Below, one piece after another: positions 50,440-61,051 of a stretch of DNA of 64,000 nucleotides; within the stretch, counting starts at the first letter, position 1; every line of letters starts with the position of its first letter. Made by a program: the position numbers and the translations under genes. The stretch comes from Psychrobacter luti (GTDB lineage Bacteria; Pseudomonadota; Gammaproteobacteria; Pseudomonadales; Moraxellaceae), in the NCBI RefSeq assembly GCF_014192115.1, contig NZ_JACHXL010000003.1, positions 310,001 through 374,000 on the forward strand, read 5' to 3'. The notes beneath the pieces were generated by a model that did not search any database, had not been told where the DNA came from, and saw nothing but the letters and a program-made list of their open reading frames with translations.

Positions 50440-50694
50440 ATGGCGATTAAAATGGCGCAGGTAAGTATCGAAAATATCGGCGATACCGAAGGGCTTGAGA
50501 GCGTGATGACGGCGCTAAAAAACATTACCGGTGTGACTGAAATTGAGCTGGAGCCTGAGAATGGTGTTGCCTTCATTCATTATGATGATACGCAAACGAC
50601 TATTCACGCTTTCGTTGCTGCAATCAGTATGGTTGATTATGTTACTCAGCCGTTTCCTATCGATGCCCCACAAAATCCACGTTATCATGATTAG
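50440..50694 (+). CDS. HMA-like small protein lacking the metal-binding cysteines
   Basis: An 84-residue ferredoxin-like protein. It aligns with the CopZ-like neighbour without gaps over about 60 residues (VSIENIGDTEGLESVMTALK, NITGVTEIELEPENG, IHYDD). Where CopZ has GMTCGGC, this protein has NIGDTEG, so the CxxC metal site is absent and no Cys occurs at all. GAGAGGATAAG precedes the start; it is 36 bases after kdsA and probably co-transcribed. A structural or regulatory role is possible; copper binding by the usual site is not. Confidence 0.7.
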   Translation: MAIKMAQVSIENIGDTEGLESVMTALKNITGVTEIELEPENGVAFIHYDDTQTTIHAFVAAISMVDYVTQPFPIDAPQNPRYHD

Positions 50695-50899
50695 TGGTGA
50701 AGCACTGATAAAGGAACATCATTTTCGTAAAGCGGTTTCGTAAAGATACGAGTAATCAAACTTGTTGTTCAGCTTAATTGAGCTTATGCTAGTTAAATGC
50801 TGCAATTACTTTATTTAGAAAACAGTGATGAAAGCAGTTTATTTAAGCGATAAAAATACTCATTAATAAAAACTCATTTATAAAAATAAGGAGCCTCTC

Positions 50900-51124
50900 A
50901 TGGCAAACCAAACACGTATTATTAAAATTGATGGCATGACTTGTGGCGGCTGTGTGGCAAGCGTCCATAATGCCACCGCCGATATCGATGGTTTAGATGA
51001 TATCAGTATCGAGCTTGCAGACAACCAAGCGACAGTCACCTTTGATGATAGCAAAACCAGTGCAGAAGTCATTGCTGCTGCTATCGATGAAGCGGGCTTT
51101 GATGCAACCGTTGCTAACTCGTAA
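50900..51124 (+). CDS. copZ: CopZ-type copper chaperone (HMA domain)
   Basis: A 74-residue heavy-metal-associated domain protein. The metal site is GMTCGGC in loop 1, and the fold ends with VIAAAIDEAGFDATV. AAGGAG precedes the start. It likely hands Cu(I) to the P-type ATPase encoded next. It has its own terminator, so it is not strictly in an operon with copA. CopZ function is assigned from family and neighbour. Confidence 0.88.
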   Translation: MANQTRIIKIDGMTCGGCVASVHNATADIDGLDDISIELADNQATVTFDDSKTSAEVIAAAIDEAGFDATVANS

Positions 51125-51444
51125 GCATTGTCATTTACTTAAGTAAACCAGCTATCATGGCTGGTTTTTTAATGGATATCTAAATGGTTTTTTTAATTGA
51201 CAGTCACTTTTCATACATATCAGTTTGCTTCAGTCATTGTGCTAAGCGTTATTAAGCTGTAGAGAGTGTCATACTTGAATAGCCACTATTCGTAACCATT
51301 TAATATTTAGTATTCATTAATATTTGATTTTTAATCTTAGAATGCTTTATTTGTTTCATTTAGATTTCCCCTCCCTGATATTTTTATGGCCATATCAATT
51401 GATAAACGCTATAACGCGCTATAACGCAACAACGAGTTCTATTT
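51125..51444. other. Gene-free 320-base region between copZ and copA
   Basis: Holds the copZ terminator (51145-51170), then AT-rich sequence leading to copA. I looked for a CueR-type dyad and found none that is convincing. Confidence 0.45.
51145..51170 (+). terminator. Terminator after copZ
   Basis: AAACCAGC and GCTGGTTT arms around a short loop with T-run. Confidence 0.85.
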
Positions 51445-53793
51445 ATGAATGATTCTACCCGTACCACCAATGAGCAGTCCTATGATGTTGACACTGATAT
51501 TCAGTCCAATACGACGACATCGCCTACGCGTGCACACTTGCAACTGGCCATTGATGGAATGACGTGTCAGGCCTGTGCCTCAAGAATCGAGAAGGTACTA
51601 AACAAAAAGCCGTCGGTATATGAGGTGAGTGTAAACTTCGCTGGCGAGACCGCCAATGTCGATTATGACCCAACGCAGACCACGCCTGAGCAGGTTACAG
51701 AATGGGTAAATAAGACAGGTTTCGTTGCTAACTTGCAGGCAGCCGATAGCCTGTTTGAACAGACGGATGAAGATACACGTACTCAGTATCCATGGCGATT
51801 AATTGGGTTATGGATTTGTTTGGTGCCATTTTTAATCGGTATGGCAGGTATGGTTGTTGGTCAAGGTATGGCGTGGATGCCGCCGGTTTGGATGCAGTTT
51901 ATCCTAGCGACGGTTGTCCAATTTGGTTTTGCATTGCCATTTTATAAGAGCGCTTGGGCATCTATTAAAGGCGGTCTTGCCAATATGGATGTGCTTGTGG
52001 TCATCGGTACGGTAACTATTTGGGCGTATTCCACGTATCTATGGCTGACCCATGGCGATGGTACGTTAAACAGTCTGCTGCAAAGTGGGCATGCTGGTGG
52101 GCACGGTCCAGCAGTGTATTTTGAAGCAGGCGTAATGGTCATTGCCTTTGTGCGTACCGGTAAATATCTTGAAGATCGCACCAAAAAGCACAGCTTAAAC
52201 AGTATTGATTTATTATTGTCATTAACCCCTGATGAAGTTGAACAACAGCAGCCAAATGGCGACTTTCATAATGTAGCGCTACAAGATGTGCAAGTAGGTG
52301 ATATTCTGCGTGCTAAACAAGGCAGCCGCGTTGCAACCGATGGGACAGTTATCGATGGTAGTGGCTGGTGTGTGGAGAGTCATCTAACTGGTGAGTCAGT
52401 ACCACTCAAAAAAGAAGTAGGTAATGGACTGCTAGCAGGCGCTCTAGTCGAAAATGGCAGCTTACTCTATCGCGTCAGTGCTAAAGGCAGCGATACCAAG
52501 CTGGGTGATATGGTGCAAGCGCTCAGTGATGCTCAAGGCTCAAAAGCCAATCTGGCGCGCCTTGCTGATAGAGTAACGGCAGTATTCGTTCCAGTCGTCG
52601 TTGCCATTGCACTTATTACCTTTGGCTTAACGTGGTGGCTGACCGGTATGATTGACACTGCGTTAATGCATGCCGTATCAGTATTGGTGATTGCTTGCCC
52701 ATGTGCGCTTGGTTTGGCAACGCCAGCCGCTATCATGGCTGGTATGGGGGTAGCTGCGCGTCATGGCGTCTGGTTTAAAGACGCACAAAGCTTAGAGGCG
52801 GCAGGTAATATCGATACGGTCGTACTTGATAAGACGGGTACATTGACTATTGGTAAGCCGACTATCGTTGATCATGTGATGGTAGATAAGTCGCTTGCCG
52901 TTGATGATGTCTTGCAAATTGCCGCAAGTGTTGAGGCGCATGCAAGTCACCCACTAGCGACTGCACTGATTAATGCTGCTACTGAGCGAAACTTGCCATT
53001 GATGAATGTCACTGATATCAGTGTGATAAAGGGCGCTGGTATACAAGCAAATATCGAAGGATTGGGTCTGGTAAAGGTTGGTAGCGCAGAGTTTGCTAAT
53101 TTGACTCTACCAAAGCTGATGCCAAAAGTATGGCAAATCGCCAGTACGGTCGCTATTAGTATTAACGATGAGCCGCTAGGTGCTTTTGCCCTTGCTGATG
53201 ACTTAAAGGATGACACGCCGCAAGCCATAAGAGCGCTACAAGATGCTGGTATCAATGTGATATTGATGAGTGGTGATAAGCAATCCGTCGTCGATCATGT
53301 AGCAGGGCAGCTGGGTGTCGAGCAAGCTTACGGTAAAATGAGCCCACGCGATAAAGCAAGCCAAATTGCTTTATTGCAAACCGCTGGTCATAAAGTTGCC
53401 ATGGCAGGTGATGGCGTCAATGATGCGCCAGCGATGGCAACCGCTGATGCTAGTTTTGCGATGTTTGAAGGTACGGATGTCGCCCAGCATAGTGCTTCTG
53501 CACGCTTGATGGGTGAATCGCTGATGCATATCGATGCGGCGCAAAAAATTGCCCAAGCAACGCTGCGTAATATCAAGCAGAATCTATTTTTTGCCTTTAT
53601 TTATAATTGCCTCGGTATTCCGCTTGCCGCTTTTGGCTTTTTAAATCCTATGATTGCCGCGGCTGCAATGGCACTCAGCTCTATTTCAGTATTAATGAAT
53701 GCCTTAAGATTGACACGATTTAAAACCAAGGTTGAGCTAGATAACACTGTCTCTAGCTCGCATACGAAAGCGGAACGTTTAACAAAAGCATAA
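51445..53793 (+). CDS. copA: Copper-exporting P1B-type ATPase
   Basis: A 782-residue Cu(I) efflux pump. A 35-residue polar lead is followed by one HMA domain with GMTCQACASRIEK. The membrane metal site is the CPC in VIACPCALGLATPAA. Actuator motif HLTGESVPLKKE, phosphorylation DKTGTLT, the HP motif in ASHPLATAL and the hinge GDGVNDAPAMATADASFAM are all present. It acts with the CopZ-like chaperone upstream. It lies between kdsA and eno, splitting a housekeeping cluster. Confidence 0.95.
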   Translation: MNDSTRTTNEQSYDVDTDIQSNTTTSPTRAHLQLAIDGMTCQACASRIEKVLNKKPSVYEVSVNFAGETANVDYDPTQTTPEQVTEWVNKTGFVANLQAADSLFEQTDEDTRTQYPWRLIGLWICLVPFLIGMAGMVVGQGMAWMPPVWMQFILATVVQFGFALPFYKSAWASIKGGLANMDVLVVIGTVTIWAYSTYLWLTHGDGTLNSLLQSGHAGGHGPAVYFEAGVMVIAFVRTGKYLEDRTKKHSLNSIDLLLSLTPDEVEQQQPNGDFHNVALQDVQVGDILRAKQGSRVATDGTVIDGSGWCVESHLTGESVPLKKEVGNGLLAGALVENGSLLYRVSAKGSDTKLGDMVQALSDAQGSKANLARLADRVTAVFVPVVVAIALITFGLTWWLTGMIDTALMHAVSVLVIACPCALGLATPAAIMAGMGVAARHGVWFKDAQSLEAAGNIDTVVLDKTGTLTIGKPTIVDHVMVDKSLAVDDVLQIAASVEAHASHPLATALINAATERNLPLMNVTDISVIKGAGIQANIEGLGLVKVGSAEFANLTLPKLMPKVWQIASTVAISINDEPLGAFALADDLKDDTPQAIRALQDAGINVILMSGDKQSVVDHVAGQLGVEQAYGKMSPRDKASQIALLQTAGHKVAMAGDGVNDAPAMATADASFAMFEGTDVAQHSASARLMGESLMHIDAAQKIAQATLRNIKQNLFFAFIYNCLGIPLAAFGFLNPMIAAAAMALSSISVLMNALRLTRFKTKVELDNTVSSSHTKAERLTKA

Positions 53794-55473
<1,680 letters not shown>

Positions 55474-55507
55474 TAAGCTATACAGCTAAACAATTAGACT
55501 TAAAAAT

Positions 55508-55545
55508 AAGCGATATATTGTCATTGATAGGGTGATATATCGCTT
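55508..55545. repeat. Perfect 11-bp inverted repeat between eno and ftsB
   Basis: AAGCGATATAT (55508-55518) and ATATATCGCTT (55535-55545) form a perfect stem with a 16-base loop. No T-run follows, so it may be a weak attenuator or RNA-stability hairpin controlling flow into ftsB. Confidence 0.55.
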
Positions 55546-55608
55546 AATAAGCCTATTTGGTTTTTTACTTTAATCTTTAATCTCTTTTTCGTTTGGCGTG
55601 ATCAATTT

Positions 55609-55917
55609 ATGAAATACTTTAGCCAATTTATGCTACTTGCTTTAGCCGTTGCGGTGCTGTTAGGACTGCAATATCAGTATTGGCTGGGTGAAAACGGTCA
55701 GTTTGAGCATAATAAATTGCTGACACAGATTGATGAGCAGCAGCGCTTAAATGATAACCAAGTAGCCGCAAATAACTTGCTACGGACTGACGTTCATGAT
55801 CTAAAGACAGGTCTTGAAGCAGTGGAAGAGCACGCGCGTTTAGATTTAGGCTTAATTAAGCCAAATGAGACCTTTGTACAAGTATCAACAGCGCCGACGA
55901 CGCACAGCCGTTATTAA
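55609..55917 (+). CDS. ftsB: Cell-division protein FtsB
   Basis: A 102-residue bitopic divisome protein: short N-terminus, one membrane helix (FMLLALAVAVLLGLQYQYWL), then a periplasmic coiled coil (LLTQIDEQQRLNDNQVAANN, LKTGLEAVEEHARLDLGLIK). It partners FtsL and FtsQ. The eno-ftsB-ispD order is a standard gammaproteobacterial context. The ribosome site is weak. Confidence 0.92.
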   Translation: MKYFSQFMLLALAVAVLLGLQYQYWLGENGQFEHNKLLTQIDEQQRLNDNQVAANNLLRTDVHDLKTGLEAVEEHARLDLGLIKPNETFVQVSTAPTTHSRY

Positions 55918-56044
55918 TCGCTCTTAATGTTATATGATGTTCTTATACTATCTATAATAGAGACATTATTTTTCTTAAAGTCCTTTTAAAATTTCTACCT
56001 CATTTTTTGACTTCTTTCCAGTCATATCATCATGGAACCCAACC

Positions 56045-56833
56045 ATGAGTATTAATCAAAACTACCTTATGAATACCACGCCTAATATACATGCCATGAT
56101 TGTTGCTGCTGGTCGCGGTAGTCGTTTTGGTGCCTCTATTGCTAAGCAATATACCAGGTTGCAAGGGCAGACCTTGCTACAGCTTAGCGTGGCAAGGCTT
56201 GCTAGTAGTGCTTATATTGATAAGTGCTTATTGGTTATAGCGGCCGATGACAGCACGGCAAAGACACTCAACTTTGCGTTGCCGATACAGTATGCCACCG
56301 GCGGTGCTGAGCGTTGGCAATCGGTACAAGCAGGGGTAGAAGCCATCCGTCAGTCAGGTGCTGAGGATTCAGACTTGGTAGTTATACATGATGCCGCGCG
56401 TCCTGCAGTGCCTGAACAAGATATTGATAAGGTGATTGAAGCGGCGATGCTAGAGCCTTATGGCGCTATTCTCGCCACCCCAGTAGCGGATACCTTAAAA
56501 CAGTCCTACACCCAGACTAATGCACAATCTGAGACCACAAACAGCCTTATAGATAAGCCTGACAATAGTAGCAGTACCCACTCTTATGTTAAGCGCACTA
56601 TCGACCGTAGTCATATGTGGCAGGCCCAAACGCCGCAAGTATTTCGCCTAGGTGAGTTGCAGCGAGTACTAACCTATGTTGCTAAAAATCAGCTAGAAAT
56701 TACCGATGAGGCCAGCGCTTTTGAACATTTAGAGCACCCGATTCGCTTGGTGTCTGGTAGCCGCCAAAATATTAAACTCACTTATCCTGACGATGCTATT
56801 TTGCTCGCAGCGATTCTTACCGCCCAATCCTAA
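56045..56833 (+). CDS. ispD: 2-C-methyl-D-erythritol 4-phosphate cytidylyltransferase
   Basis: Third step of the MEP isoprenoid pathway. Nucleotide-binding VAAGRGSRFGASIAKQYTRL, VVIHDAARPAVPEQDID and TDEASAFEHL are present. The 262 residues exceed the usual 230-236 because of a polar insert of about 25 residues (Thr/Ser/Asn/Gln-rich, near 160-180) after ATPVADTLKQ. Two in-frame ATGs nine codons apart could serve as start; the first has GGAA upstream. Confidence 0.94.
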   Translation: MSINQNYLMNTTPNIHAMIVAAGRGSRFGASIAKQYTRLQGQTLLQLSVARLASSAYIDKCLLVIAADDSTAKTLNFALPIQYATGGAERWQSVQAGVEAIRQSGAEDSDLVVIHDAARPAVPEQDIDKVIEAAMLEPYGAILATPVADTLKQSYTQTNAQSETTNSLIDKPDNSSSTHSYVKRTIDRSHMWQAQTPQVFRLGELQRVLTYVAKNQLEITDEASAFEHLEHPIRLVSGSRQNIKLTYPDDAILLAAILTAQS

Positions 56834-57276
56834 CGATTATAAAAAGCGATAAAACACTCTTCAGTTCTTCTTCTCCATCTAAATTATTTCTATCTAAATT
56901 ATTTCTATCAATCTTACCGTTCTCAATATCCAAATTGAGCGCTTATAACTTAATGCGCGTGTTTTTTCCGTTGATATGTCTTAGTCTTTGAAATTTCTTA
57001 TTCTATGAAGATAATGGATATTTATGCTATATTTTAAATATAAGTGATTCTAAAACACAGTTTGGCATTAATAAGTAGTGACTTAAGATAAACATATATT
57101 GCTTTGATGACGAAAATAGCCTATGATGTAACCAACTTAATACAATTAATATAAACATTTATAAATCAATAATATAACAAGTGTATTTGCTGTCCTGAAA
57201 CGTCTTGTCAGTATTTTTTATCTAAAGTTAGTATGGTTGTCTTAGCTACATTTACCTGAAAATAGGGAGAAGCTGA
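56834..57276. other. Gene-free 443-base region before the BLUF gene
   Basis: Contains a short 15-bp tandem repeat (56877-56906) and otherwise AT-rich sequence. No gene is supported. The BLUF promoter should lie here. Confidence 0.45.
56877..56906. repeat. 15-bp tandem repeat, two copies
   Basis: ATCTAAATTATTTCT occurs twice in direct succession, followed by a further ATC. Such AT-rich units may vary in copy number. Confidence 0.6.
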
Positions 57277-57900
57277 TTGTCAACAGTTAATGATTCGACA
57301 AATCCAGTAACGCCAGATCTCTGCCAGCTTGTATATCTGAGCCACATTACGTCGACTGGTCTTGCAAGTGCGAGTACGCTTAACGACATCGCAGAAGTCG
57401 CTATTAAGCTGAATAAAGCCGATAATATTACTGGTATTCTTTGCTACGGCAATGGATACTTTTTCCAGTGTGTGGAAGGTTCTGAGCAAGCATTAACCAA
57501 TCTCAAAAATCGCTTATTGGTAGATGATCGACATAAAGACTTAAAGATATTGGATTTTTCATCGATTACTGAGCGCCGTTTTGCTGGCTGGTCACTACGT
57601 TCTATTACGCTTGAGCGTTGGATGGTGAATGAGCCTAAGCTTAAAGCCTTTATGCCGTTTAAGCCCAATACGTGGGGCGCCAATGAATGGCAGCGGTTTT
57701 TAGATATTCTGCAAGGCTATTATGAAGAACAAGAAAAATCCGGTGAGCTTGATACGCAGCCGATAAAATATAATACGCTAGGAGTAACCTTAGGCAAAGT
57801 AGTCGGACAGCACCAAGCCTTTTTCCTTATTCAGACCATATTGGGTGGCTTGATTGTATTGGCGTTACTTTGGCTGATGCTAGCAGATAAGTTTTGGTAA
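57277..57900 (+). CDS. BLUF-domain blue-light sensor with C-terminal membrane anchor
   Basis: A 207-residue flavin photoreceptor. The start is TTG 57277, supported by AGGGAGAAG upstream and by reading straight into the domain. BLUF residues are present: Tyr20 in QLVYLS, Asn46 in KLNKADNITGILC, Gln64 in YFFQCVEG and a Trp in FAGWSLR. The domain covers about residues 15-110. A linker and one membrane helix (FFLIQTILGGLIVLALLWLM) end the protein. No output domain such as EAL is fused, so signalling must go through a partner or the membrane. Confidence 0.9.
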   Translation: MSTVNDSTNPVTPDLCQLVYLSHITSTGLASASTLNDIAEVAIKLNKADNITGILCYGNGYFFQCVEGSEQALTNLKNRLLVDDRHKDLKILDFSSITERRFAGWSLRSITLERWMVNEPKLKAFMPFKPNTWGANEWQRFLDILQGYYEEQEKSGELDTQPIKYNTLGVTLGKVVGQHQAFFLIQTILGGLIVLALLWLMLADKFW

Positions 57901-57929
57901 ATTTTTCTAAATAATGAAACTCATATATT

Positions 57930-57960
57930 AAAAAAGCCAGCTAATCATGCTGGCTTTTTG
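57930..57960 (+). terminator. Terminator after the BLUF gene
   Basis: AAAAAGCCAGC and GCTGGCTTTTT arms around a short loop. Confidence 0.92.
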
Positions 57961-58048
57961 CTGTCCTAAGTTTTTTGCTTTTATAAATTTACCATACATA
58001 AAGCGTTTTATTTTCACTCATAGGAAATTATGAGAAATGAGCAGGCAT

Positions 58049-58087
58049 AAAAAAAGCCCAATCACAAAAAATGTGATTGGGCTTTTT
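58049..58087 (-). terminator. Terminator after tRNA-Glu
   Basis: AAAAAGCCCAATCAC and GTGATTGGGCTTTTT form a perfect 15-bp stem. On the minus strand it lies about 65 bases after the tRNA gene. Confidence 0.85.
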
Positions 58088-58152
58088 GATGGTACGCTTA
58101 TTAGTCTTATCAATGCTTCGCAGCAAATTTGCTAACAAGTGACGCCAAATAG

Positions 58153-58228
58153 TGGCGTCCCCAGGGGGATTCGAACCCCCGTTACCGCCGTGAAAGGGCG
58201 GTGTCCTAGGCCTCTAGACGATGGGGAC
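58153..58228 (-). tRNA. tRNA-Glu (anticodon UUC)
   Basis: On the minus strand the gene starts GTCCCCATCGTCTAGAGG and ends with an encoded CCA. The acceptor stem GTCCCCA pairs with TGGGGAC, the anticodon loop is C-T-TTC-A-C within an ACCGCCC/GGGCGGT-type stem, and the T loop holds GGTTCGAATCC. The D-stem and T-stem are regular, and the 76 bases are of normal length. Confidence 0.98.
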
Positions 58229-58278
58229 TAGTACAACGCTTCAGCTGCTTTCACCTTTATGCTGAAGTGGTGCGTATT

Positions 58279-58476
58279 CTAATGGCGTCTGCGTTTTCTG
58301 TCAAGCCTTTTTCTTCGTCTTTTTAAAATTAAATATCTTTTTTTGAGCGCGCGCCGTGGATGTAGGTCATTACGCTTCAAATGATGCCGAATCCATAATG
58401 ACGTACAAGTGCTAATGGTTAAAGCGAGCAGCATATAACCAATGATGGTTGCCCATAACTTAAACTGTGGCTCCAT
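58279..58476 (-). CDS. Small membrane protein with a strongly basic tail
   Basis: A 65-residue protein with one membrane helix (LWATIIGYMLLALTISTCTS, about residues 7-28) and a C-terminal tail of Arg/Lys/His (RRALKKRYLILKRRRKRLDR). GAGGGA precedes the ATG. By the positive-inside rule the tail should be cytoplasmic. It lies between tRNA-Glu and rnt on the same strand. The family is unknown to me; the tail might bind RNA, DNA or acidic lipids. Confidence 0.6.
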   Translation of the reverse strand: MEPQFKLWATIIGYMLLALTISTCTSLWIRHHLKRNDLHPRRALKKRYLILKRRRKRLDRKRRRH

Positions 58477-58576
58477 AGCAAAGTCCCTCTTGTTAAGCTT
58501 AAATAATCCATAGCAAGCTATTAACTATAGATAGCATTATTATTTGCGTTTAACAATGTAGGACGTGTGCTTTACG

Positions 58577-59389
58577 TTACTGGGTGTCGCTATCGGTTGG
58601 TTGTATGTTGGTGTCAGCCGTACTACCTTCTGTCATCTCTGAATCGCTCTGTTCGACATGCATTGCATTCGCTAGCATAGGGTAGCTGTTAAGGATATGA
58701 CAAAAGAGCTCAGCGGTCTTTTGAGTATCATAGAGCGCTGAATGAGCGTCTTTACCATCAAAATCAATGCCAGCTGCCTTACAGGCACGTGCTAACACTG
58801 TCTGTCCAAATGCTAAGGCAGATAGGGTCACGGTATCAAAGACTGAAAAATTGTGAAATGGGTTGTGGTTTTTGCTATTGGTACGCAGCACCGCCGCATT
58901 TAAAAAGCCTAAGTCAAAATGCGCATTGTGTCCGATTAGGACGCATTGGCGGCAGTCTTCAGTACGGCGCACTTCCTTTAGACCTTTAAAAATACGGCGT
59001 AGGGCAGTTTTTTCATCTTCAGCAATGGCTTTACGTAGTGGGTTTTTAGGGTCGATACCGGTAAAAGCGAGGGCGCTTGGCTCGAGATTCGCCCCTTCAA
59101 AGGGTTCGATATGAGCATTTAAAGCCTCGCCCGGATAAAACACACCCTGCTCATTTAATAGCACAGGAATACAAGCAATTTCTAATAAGGCGTCTGTTTG
59201 CGCATTAAAGCCGGCCGTTTCGACATCGACTACGACAGGCAAGAATTTGCGAAAACGCTCCTTTAAGGTCATGGGCGCTTGTTCGTCTGTGTTGCCATTA
59301 GTCGTGCTGGTTACATTGCTAGTATTAGTGACATTGCTAGTGTTGTTTATGTTGTTTTCAGGTAGGGCGGCATCGTTTTGAATGGTCAT
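58577..59389 (-). CDS. rnt: Ribonuclease T
   Basis: A 270-residue DEDDh 3'-5' exoribonuclease that trims tRNA and other stable RNA ends. Exo motifs: VVVDVETAGFNAQTDALLEI, LIGHNAHFDLGFLNAAVL and DFDGKDAHSALYDTQKTAEL. The first 45 residues are a Thr/Asn/Ser-rich lead with an imperfect repeat (NTSNVT twice, mirrored by DNA repeats near 59310-59340), and the last 25 are also polar. Both ends exceed the 215-residue E. coli enzyme. Confidence 0.94.
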   Translation of the reverse strand: MTIQNDAALPENNINNTSNVTNTSNVTSTTNGNTDEQAPMTLKERFRKFLPVVVDVETAGFNAQTDALLEIACIPVLLNEQGVFYPGEALNAHIEPFEGANLEPSALAFTGIDPKNPLRKAIAEDEKTALRRIFKGLKEVRRTEDCRQCVLIGHNAHFDLGFLNAAVLRTNSKNHNPFHNFSVFDTVTLSALAFGQTVLARACKAAGIDFDGKDAHSALYDTQKTAELFCHILNSYPMLANAMHVEQSDSEMTEGSTADTNIQPTDSDTQ

Positions 59390-59581
59390 ATCAAGTTAAA
59401 TCGCTTTTATCAGTCGTGCTGTGGCATTGAAGTAAAAAATTAAGTTAAAGAATTAAATTAAAAATCGCTAAAAAATAAACATCCTATGATATGAGTATTG
59501 CTAAGGAAGTTGCCTTTTAGCATAAGAGCATTGCTTATCATAGGATACAATAGAGGCGCAGATGACTTTACATCGTCTCTA

Positions 59582-60652
59582 TTAGGCTTTAATGGACCAA
59601 GGCAACATCTCACCAGCCATTAATGGCGTTAACGACGAGCCATCAAAGTAAGGATAGTCGGTTGGTACTTGCATCGGCGTATTTATCAAAGTAATGGTGC
59701 TCTCGTGTACCGGTAAGCCATAGAATTGAGCGCCAAAGCGGCTGGCAAACCCTTCTAATTTGTCTATTTTACCGACACTATCAAAAGCGGTGGCGTATAG
59801 CGGTAGCGCAGTAGAGGCGCTATAACAACCGGCACAACCGCAAGCAGATTCTTTCGCATCCGTTGCATGAGGTGCAGAATCAGTGCCTAAAAAGAATTTC
59901 GGATTGCCACTGGTGGCGACATCTAACAGTACTTTTTGATGGCTTTCACGCTTCAAAATAGGCAAGCAATAAAAATGCGGCTTAATCCCACCGACCAGTA
60001 AATGATTGCGGTTAAACATTAAATGCTGCGGCGTAATAGTGGCGGCAACTTGATTACCTTGCGCTAAGACAAAGTCAGCGGCATCACTGGTGGTTATATG
60101 CTCTAGTACAATCTTCATAGTCGGAAATTTGATGATGATTTGCGCCAACACTTCATCTAAAAAGCGCTTTTCACGGTCGAAAATATCGACATGGTCGTGA
60201 GTCACTTCACCATGGAGTAGTAAAGGTAGATTGTATTTTTCTAATGCTTCAAAGATATCGACACGGGCATTAATATCGGTGACACCATCAGCAGAGTTGG
60301 TGGTTGCGCCAGCAGGGTAGAGCTTGACCGCTTGGACGATACCTGATTTTGCCGCCATCTCGATATCATTGGCTGTTGTGTTATCGGTGAGATATAGAGT
60401 CATGCGTGGGTCAAAAGCCGCTTTACGCTCAGCACTTAAATCACTTGCTTGTAGCTGCTGTATGATACGCGCACGGTAAGCATGAGCATCATCGACATTT
60501 TTAACTGGTGGCACAAGGTTTGGCATACAGATAACGCGGTTAAAGCTTTGGGCGGCATGAGCAACGGTGGTTGCTAACGCTTTATCATCGCGCAAATGAA
60601 TATGCCAATCATCTGGCTGCAGGATGGTTAATTCTCTAATCGAATCGGTCAT
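59582..60652 (-). CDS. pyrC: Dihydroorotase, class II
   Basis: Cyclises carbamoyl-aspartate to dihydroorotate in pyrimidine synthesis. I use ATG 60652 (about 356 residues), where homology begins ([20 protein letters not shown]); an upstream start at 60718 would add 22 unlike residues. Zn ligands: His-x-His in WHIHLRDD, carboxy-Lys in [13 protein letters not shown], His in [15 protein letters not shown], and Asp in LGTDSAPHA. Confidence 0.95.
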   Translation of the reverse strand: MTDSIRELTILQPDDWHIHLRDDKALATTVAHAAQSFNRVICMPNLVPPVKNVDDAHAYRARIIQQLQASDLSAERKAAFDPRMTLYLTDNTTANDIEMAAKSGIVQAVKLYPAGATTNSADGVTDINARVDIFEALEKYNLPLLLHGEVTHDHVDIFDREKRFLDEVLAQIIIKFPTMKIVLEHITTSDAADFVLAQGNQVAATITPQHLMFNRNHLLVGGIKPHFYCLPILKRESHQKVLLDVATSGNPKFFLGTDSAPHATDAKESACGCAGCYSASTALPLYATAFDSVGKIDKLEGFASRFGAQFYGLPVHESTITLINTPMQVPTDYPYFDGSSLTPLMAGEMLPWSIKA

Positions 60653-61051
60653 GGTGTCATCGCGCTCTATATTGTCATATACGGGAGTGAAGGGGCAGTC
60701 TTGCTGTGCTGCTATCATAACAGATTTGCCTACTTGACTAAATATGCGGTGAAATATCTGTACATAAATGATAAGGGTTTTATCTACCCAATTAACTTTT
60801 GCTAGAGCTTTAAGAGTGTGGTTAGAAATGATGGTTGATTAAGTTGTCTGATATTTTAAATAAGCCTATTTCTAGAATTAACCTCAAATATAAGGGAAAA
60901 CCCAGTGGCTGATAGCCGTGCCACTTTTGCCGTTAGTAAATATGATGTACACTGAGCAGGCAATCTATCTTTTATTGATTTCATCCCATCATTCGCATTT
61001 TACGTCCCATTAAATGTATTCGACAATAAATTCTTATATTAGGAGTTATTC
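60653..61051. other. Gene-free divergent region of about 400 bases between pyrC and argG
   Basis: Divergent promoters for pyrC and argG are expected here. I looked for an arginine-box dyad (TGAAT/ATTCA type) and saw none that is convincing. Confidence 0.45.
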
